From Enorma massiliensis phI (GTDB lineage: Bacteria; Actinomycetota; Coriobacteriia; Coriobacteriales; Coriobacteriaceae): 64,000 bases of DNA. The stretch spans positions 525,056 through 589,055 of the forward strand of contig NZ_HE978574.1 in NCBI RefSeq assembly GCF_000311845.1, given 5' to 3'. Shown one piece after another: positions 61,401 to 64,000 of the stretch. The position numbers were made by a program, and so were the translations under genes. The number at the start of each line of letters is the position of its first letter. Within the stretch, counting starts at the first letter, position 1. The notes under the pieces were generated by a model. It saw only the letters and a program-made list of their open reading frames with translations, ran no database searches and was not told the DNA's origin.

Positions 61401-64000
61401 GAAAGGATCCGCAACCACGCTGGATGACAGCTGGGCCGAAGCGGATGGGACCTTTAGAAAGACGTTCTCCACCAATGAGGACGGTGTGCTTACGCTCGAC
61501 AATCTCGAGAAGGGGAGCTACACCGTAACCGAGGCATCGAACACTGGCTATGAGAGCGGCGGCTTCAGCGCTACGTTTGCGATCTCTGAGGTTGACGACG
61601 ACCAAACGTATGACATCACGACGACGGATGACGAAAACGACGCCGTTAAGGCCATCAGCTTTAAGGTGACAAGCGGCGACGGAACGTTCGTCGATGGCGA
61701 GGGCATCCCCAACACGCCGAAGCGCGGCAGCGTGACCATGACCAAGCGCGGCGCGAACAACACGGCGCTCAACGGTGCGACCTTCGAGCTGCAGCGCCTG
61801 GGCGACGACGGCACGACGTGGGAGACCATCGCCGAGGACCTCGTGACCGGCCAGAGCTATGCCATGAACGACGAGAACAGCGCTCTCGATGGCGCGGGCG
61901 AGGCGGGAACAGCCGGGCAGATCACGGTGACGAACCTCCTGTGGGGCACGTACAAGTTCGTAGAGACCGCACCGGCACCGGGTTACATCGGTGTCGATGA
62001 CGAAGGCACCGCCCTTGAAAGCAAAGAGGTGACCGTCAATCGCACGAATGGCCTCAACGCGGCAGCCTTGGCAGGTACCGTAAAGAACGCCCCCACGAGC
62101 CTTGAGCTCAACAAGCAAAACGACGTAGGACAGCCACTTGAGGGAGCCGCATTCCAGATCGCAGCACAGGGCGACTCCGTGTTTGCCAACCCGGACGCCT
62201 TTGCTGCGGGCACCTATGACGAGGCCACGAAGACCGTAACGCTCCCGACTGATTCCACGGGGCACATCGAGCTTACCGGCCAGCTCGTCGTGGGTGGAAC
62301 CTACACCGTCTACGAGAGCGCGGCACCGAGCGGCTACGACCCGGCGGACGGCGTGCTCACCATCGAAGTGCAGCCAGCTGGTTCGCTTGAGGTTCAAGGC
62401 GAGCTGCCCGACCGCTACGCGCGGGCGGATCTTGACGAGGACGGTAACGCTGACAACGCCTGCTCCTTCATGGTGACGAACCTCCACGAGGAGATTGAGC
62501 TGCGCAAGGTGAGCACGGACAACCCGGACGTGCCGGTTGAGGGGGCGGTGTTCACGCTCACCGGCATGTGCATGGATAACAACTCGACGCACACCTATAC
62601 CACAGACGAGGACGGTGTCATCAAGATCGATGATGGCCTTATGGGCGGCGTGCGCTATGCGCTGACCGAGACCACGCCTGGCGCGGGCTACGTCGCGCGC
62701 CCGGACACGCTCTACTTCATGATGGACACGCGCGGCGAGATTCAGGTGACGGACGCTCAGGGTAACCCGCTTGACCAGGCAAACTGGCCTGCTGGCTACA
62801 CGGTTGACGAGGACGGCATCTCGCTCACGGTGACTGACGAATCCGTCGACCTTCAGATCGCCAAGATCGATCCGGATGGAAACCCGCTTCCTGGCGCGGT
62901 CTTCCGCGTGACGCCGGCGCCGGGCACAAATACCACGTTTGCCGACGGCAGCGCAGAGGTCCAAGACCTTCGCACGGGCGAAGATGGCACCTGCTACTGG
63001 GGTGCGAAGCTCGTGGTGGGCGGCACCTACGACATCACTGAGGTCTCGGCTCCTGAGGGCTACGAGCGTGTCACGGGCACCATGCGCGTAACGGTTGCCG
63101 ATGACGGCACCATTAACGTCGTAGGCTCCGTGGGCGCGGACGGCGAGCTTGACGGACAGCTTCCGCCGACGGGATATGAGAAGGTTGCGGACAACGCGTT
63201 CGAGGTCCAGGTGACCAACAAGCCGGTTGAGATCTCGATCATCAAGGTCGACGGCGACGATCATGCGCGCTATCTGCCCGGCGCTACCTTCGAGGTGACG
63301 GGTGCCTTCGCCGGCTCGAATGAGAAGGAGACGCGCCGGTACACGGTCGATGCCACGGGCGAGCTCATGGGTATCAAGAACATCTCTGCCGAGCTCAAAA
63401 GCGGCGAGACCTATGAGCTCACCGAAACTGCGGCACCCGCAGGGTACGAGTTCATCAAGGGTACCCTCTCGTTCAAGGTGAACGAGAACGGCACCGTTGA
63501 GGCAGTGGGTGATGTGCCTGCCGGTTATAGCATCGAGCAGGACGGCGTCGCCATCGTGGCAGCGGATGAGCCTATCGAAGTCTCCTTCGCCAAGAAGGAC
63601 CTGGGCGATACGAACCTTGCGGGAGCACGGTTCACCCTTTCCGGTACGTTCGTGAACGATGCGACGCACGAGACGTCGCAGCAGTCGATTCCGTTCGACA
63701 CGACAAATGAGGCGTTCACCTTCGACGCTCTTTCCTACGAGGGGGCGACCTACAGCCTGGTTGCCGGGCAGACGTACGCGTTGACCGAGGACACGGCACC
63801 TGCTGGCTATGAGAAGCTGCCTGCGTTCAGCTTTACCGTGGCGGATGACGGCACCATTACGGTGGCGAACGATTCCACCGAGGCCACGGATGGTACCCCC
63901 GGCTATGTCATCGACGAGCAGGGCGGCACGGTTACGCTCACGGCGCATGATCGTCCCATCGAGGTGCGCCTGCAGAAGCGCGGCTCCGACGCGGGCGGCT
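52492..64000 (+). CDS. Giant secreted Cna_B/SpaA-domain surface protein (3' end missing)
   Basis: At least 3,836 residues, open to the end of the window. Signal peptide MERFRRVLRHIAAFGKQ then a hydrophobic core ISLVLVVVLAYQTTLG, cleavage probably after VAYA (about 46). Residues 60-185 are an acidic Ser/Thr/Gly-rich linker containing a G9 tract. After an N-terminal region (about 190-740), at least ten Cna_B-like domains start with a K-x-W signature (VWLDGDKTDRPG at about 751, KNWNDGDDSQ at 1191, KNWKDQGEHTRP at 1360, KTWSDFNN at 2072, KSWDDSDN at 2384). From about 2800 come at least eight SpaA-like units of 120-150 residues (LAGAKFDLYRDG, LNGATFELQR, LPGAVFRVTP, LPGATFEVTG) with Tyr-x-x-x-Glu-T/S endings, the likely Lys-Asn isopeptide-bond Glu. 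The wall anchor, if any, is outside the window. Confidence 0.9.
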   Translation, partial: MERFRRVLRHIAAFGKQHALRAISLVLVVVLAYQTTLGSGVAYAVADGLQSMREANETAILLDSAGSEPEIKNGGGQSKTDAVGDEATTGETEESGASAQPGSSESEGTGTTETPSTNTDQEQGTSQTDETNASAGEAAGSGEVADSDNGANTDGQPTNDAEQTSQQEERIDPRSWEGDFDALALSSTGLVFTDPEDGYPAEDIEKGTLPDELRAQLNLEFELDPAQWAENPENTRAAVIAGDTVTVPLPENFAPIDPDAKLDVFQLDENDEPTTIRIATAEVVDGALKITFIAPEDTETGETYLVGAAPEATDGSEQTPVLATLHARIDLDVLVPASLVGDEASELTWTLQEDTKGEKDPQTATLEVPARAELLEQLGLAEDEAAGDEADGEGQAPANEEDVDAVIDLAGQALNDILTRDGTQTISYSYAELSGSATMRITWCDNNSSGRPDMGAYAAGVIPQFQLGNGGAWIDLVDASGNLTQAARDALHIAEGETPAWVRQAVASVVSVGTWNLSVSGLPTKLVTTTTAPDLDENGNPQYDEHGNLITQSTEERQDISWRLNDTNTRPDGYTYGENDGGATTNESGDGQRYLMLTQTYEFTIEGKLGEDTLKKIFGDTFDNKDYADHFRFSALIDNKQVTDEGGATRFGTIENMSGGKYPEGQSFSIKFSEDDKTATITATLPRYTEDGAPIVYYAYFEDSDAGTGADYFQPAYDNSASPSHGSSVDALYDGGTMTLRPMGTTSYDAEKVWLDGDKTDRPGATFTLWRYSMHGSAATAAQVQLNEVGSADAGETEPGTSVSAVGYVQVTISEDSQSPVDLGALLAAKYGEAGESILNNLPKYDPDGYPYIYALREEATPAGYETVYGTVGEDGSVSDTNPNYTDENGKTWLDAPNRTTDHFIYNDGTITNRLTGTVEVEATKTWEIAAFQDSLDDVVVEFTAQSRIKGSDDAWQDTDKTIDVDGWKAEILTQTFSDTFPQYDAHGNELEYRWVETGVTLGDQETSFERNDNGGGTFTLTLQNEEGEDEQLAFTSTLDSDTNTITNTFENVTEEHVDKYWEQPDGSLAQIKPQDGAYEDHPDLDTTGVAHVQLFQNGSLVGTFELDGTTDAQATPIEGLDGATYQETRSYHLDFEDLPKYDEGGVRYSYLVLEAQTPDGWYADRTYDAETHTTRIDNRIGAGESSEVRIIKNWNDGDDSQHRLPVAVNLVALHDMQSKAINADGTPRYSYEAGEAVNATPIILTAAETWYAEYTVPIGGLTYKDFKIVELYLIGTDADGSEVHYPVVDSEEAPGAYDHLTTDREWMNVGWTEGTERVATPDHVYEVSATETAEPQYNEDVQAVTATNRRLGLVDLTVVKNWKDQGEHTRPAAQIVLTSTEYPDAFTADTDGNVWVQVSDNKLPVLDNEGNQLNMHNPAVSADGTVPDGAVSVRAATDDEPSAVVITVNTDSAEYTSEYHFFGLPKYDEHGDVVHYDVNEEWLGAHDEYSRSKSVGEYTVGSRHFHDTQTFTFTNTRQGTREVTFNKLWQDRYVNDDLRQRPDIYLTLYRVTVGENAEGQITYSDPEQVDGYVHYLWTGTADAENPQYEQSCTISGLPAYDENGSEYIYYASESMSADGTSLDYKPVYFDYTNMATVHEGESAEPQAVNVDSAYVSANPTENGTGWAIHEDGTFVNALANNLVARGTKLWEDVPGNVSQGGAGTALADTDLPEVTVYLQQRVQGEDWPSLTFSNQNGVWTPNAEGAVAWTSDLAQVTTNQYSYTLTHTGENTAESAAEAIDETNPTLPEGAELLPRYTDDGRLYEYRAIEVVWGLLDQPGGFTSEWIQSGGENGGPADFSAIRDSEEDSMGIYVIEHGETGSFLISNIYSSPTGNLTVQKHYTGREAGDRYPDTTFDVYRYYVNEDGVESEHALVDSVTLTNDMLRAEEPESLDGLTVEHAGEETTTAQYTFSGLDIYAPDGSYWQYYVVEHNINGYTTTVGVGNLGTDAVTDAGEAVDGGVSSGVLCPEEGTADAPEPGDGQATREVTGTVLAEMNGDQVEMGEDGQAVTDTDPDVTFKNNYATKDTDLTGTKTWSDFNNIFNLRPTVEEFTEGLTVKQIGNGAETDITNSLQSKDENNPYYFTVTTSEGSSNYTIKLNNVPLYAPDGTAYRYRITENLSGMVLGETGDTGESDAGSQETADGYYTASNESSMVTAGSDGQFSFTNSLKGQATVKKVWHDGGDPYGLRPTSVTVRLQARYTYAGGETGDWQDPVKILNDLGYWKTFASQFETEDAARAFFQKTLNADNGWRASWTDLPTAGRGTAEGHAGMLFTIDYRVVEVAIGDQEIDQPEGTGENYSFQYTPNEGGEYHPYQPAQDSWTNENGHSDTTISNALEGTSISATKSWDDSDNVWGTRPGGNNWSVTYLLQRKLGADGDWTWVVGYGDPEATTPLDSNIVRETITASDENGTATWDNLPMYAMYDTNGKAYEYRVVEQVPGSYDVEGGTEVDTATANGVTYRYYVVDSTEGTGDAPDSQTFTNDLRTTTLTGTKKWDDHGTGLASGLTEDDMPTMTLYRAIVTGRDAEGNPTSFGGAEPVTYHGSDDGQPTWTVSGDTWTFTYEGLPAANEDDVEYVYWAEEQPGSAGYYPLYGSENPAGASHDAVGTTIDTPATAGTDGSQTNEQITNVATQLTLDKVSDFSGDTEDFDGVELRVTSRDGNTTYARWIKNADDTVQTYTWVNGTTAPEETGDAVSRTDGLIVGLHAGAYQVNEVAETVPEGYALADPVNFEIETNGTAATAGSVTTETEGGIHTIEVTATDPVLRAHLQLMKYVSADGSASGQPLAGAKFDLYRDGYDDPIAQGLTSDNEGKVTTNSSANGSINLSEAFQSDHGGKYTTLADGLPEGTYYFVETDATTGAVMPDATKSPELKITQTDHGTIVSTIAGSDDPAQMGNEDFSATVKLHKYDSVTNDPVSGAAFTVVFTPEKGSATTLDDSWAEADGTFRKTFSTNEDGVLTLDNLEKGSYTVTEASNTGYESGGFSATFAISEVDDDQTYDITTTDDENDAVKAISFKVTSGDGTFVDGEGIPNTPKRGSVTMTKRGANNTALNGATFELQRLGDDGTTWETIAEDLVTGQSYAMNDENSALDGAGEAGTAGQITVTNLLWGTYKFVETAPAPGYIGVDDEGTALESKEVTVNRTNGLNAAALAGTVKNAPTSLELNKQNDVGQPLEGAAFQIAAQGDSVFANPDAFAAGTYDEATKTVTLPTDSTGHIELTGQLVVGGTYTVYESAAPSGYDPADGVLTIEVQPAGSLEVQGELPDRYARADLDEDGNADNACSFMVTNLHEEIELRKVSTDNPDVPVEGAVFTLTGMCMDNNSTHTYTTDEDGVIKIDDGLMGGVRYALTETTPGAGYVARPDTLYFMMDTRGEIQVTDAQGNPLDQANWPAGYTVDEDGISLTVTDESVDLQIAKIDPDGNPLPGAVFRVTPAPGTNTTFADGSAEVQDLRTGEDGTCYWGAKLVVGGTYDITEVSAPEGYERVTGTMRVTVADDGTINVVGSVGADGELDGQLPPTGYEKVADNAFEVQVTNKPVEISIIKVDGDDHARYLPGATFEVTGAFAGSNEKETRRYTVDATGELMGIKNISAELKSGETYELTETAAPAGYEFIKGTLSFKVNENGTVEAVGDVPAGYSIEQDGVAIVAADEPIEVSFAKKDLGDTNLAGARFTLSGTFVNDATHETSQQSIPFDTTNEAFTFDALSYEGATYSLVAGQTYALTEDTAPAGYEKLPAFSFTVADDGTITVANDSTEATDGTPGYVIDEQGGTVTLTAHDRPIEVRLQKRGSDAGG
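52711..52719 (+). repeat. Poly-G tract of nine in the adhesin gene
   Basis: Nine consecutive G bases at codons 74-76 of the giant surface protein (Gly-Gly-Gly in the present frame). A change of one or two G shifts the frame, so the tract could switch expression by strand slippage. Confidence 0.85.

Noticed and set aside
58888..63948. Antisense open frame of about 1,690 codons opposite the adhesin
   Set aside because: Same reason; a shadow of the sense gene in GC-rich DNA.

Overview
The window is high-GC, densely coded DNA, mostly on the + strand. The gene set (PTS sugar uptake, type I glutamine synthetase beside a GlnR-like regulator, ClpC plus DisA plus IspD, a 2-hydroxyacyl-CoA dehydratase activase, a giant Cna_B adhesin) suggests an anaerobic gut actinobacterium of the class Coriobacteriia, probably close to Collinsella. 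That placement is inferred from gene content and protein style; no rRNA is present.

Layout. 1-1.1 kb: end of pstB and phoU. 1.2-2.2 kb: a BadF/BadG-type sugar kinase on the - strand. 3.1-6.9 kb: aspS, an HPr-like protein with Asp at position 46, the C-terminal remnant of a GH38 alpha-mannosidase, and manA. 7.2-10.8 kb: iron uptake (two feoA, feoB, a small Cys-rich FeoB partner). 11.2-13.4 kb: glnA and a GlnR-like atypical response regulator. 13.7-18.9 kb: HtrA protease, ligA, malic enzyme. 19.0-23.3 kb: MarR regulator and a heterodimeric ABC exporter with one degenerate ATP site. 23.5-29.8 kb: MFS, Bax-inhibitor-1 family protein, flavodoxin, a frameshifted antibiotic-biosynthesis-monooxygenase-like gene, an M20 amidohydrolase and an unknown membrane protein. 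30.1-32.0 kb: groES-groEL. 32.3-33.7 kb: FAD dehydrogenase. 33.9-39.4 kb: beta-glycoside PTS operon (PRD regulator, IIA, GH1 phospho-glycosidase, IIB, IIC). 39.6-41 kb: drug-type MFS. 41.4-46.9 kb: 1.6-kilo-residue activase fusion and a TetR regulator. 47.2-52.4 kb: clpC, disA, ispD. 52.5 kb to the end: the first 3,836 residues of a repetitive surface protein whose 3' end lies outside the window.

The least ordinary content is intergenic. Nearly every larger gap holds palindromes. There are at least four families of about 29-31 bp with a CC-GG type centre, several lying across the stop codon of the upstream gene. There are also five or more longer nested inverted-repeat elements (about 65-225 bp), two of which (2.5 kb and 50.1 kb) share near-identical 25-bp arms and a related 3' tail around different interiors. 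No transposase or RAYT gene is in the window, so their origin is open. These elements, the poly-G tract in the adhesin, and the Asp46 HPr beside a mannosidase remnant are the best candidates for undescribed biology.
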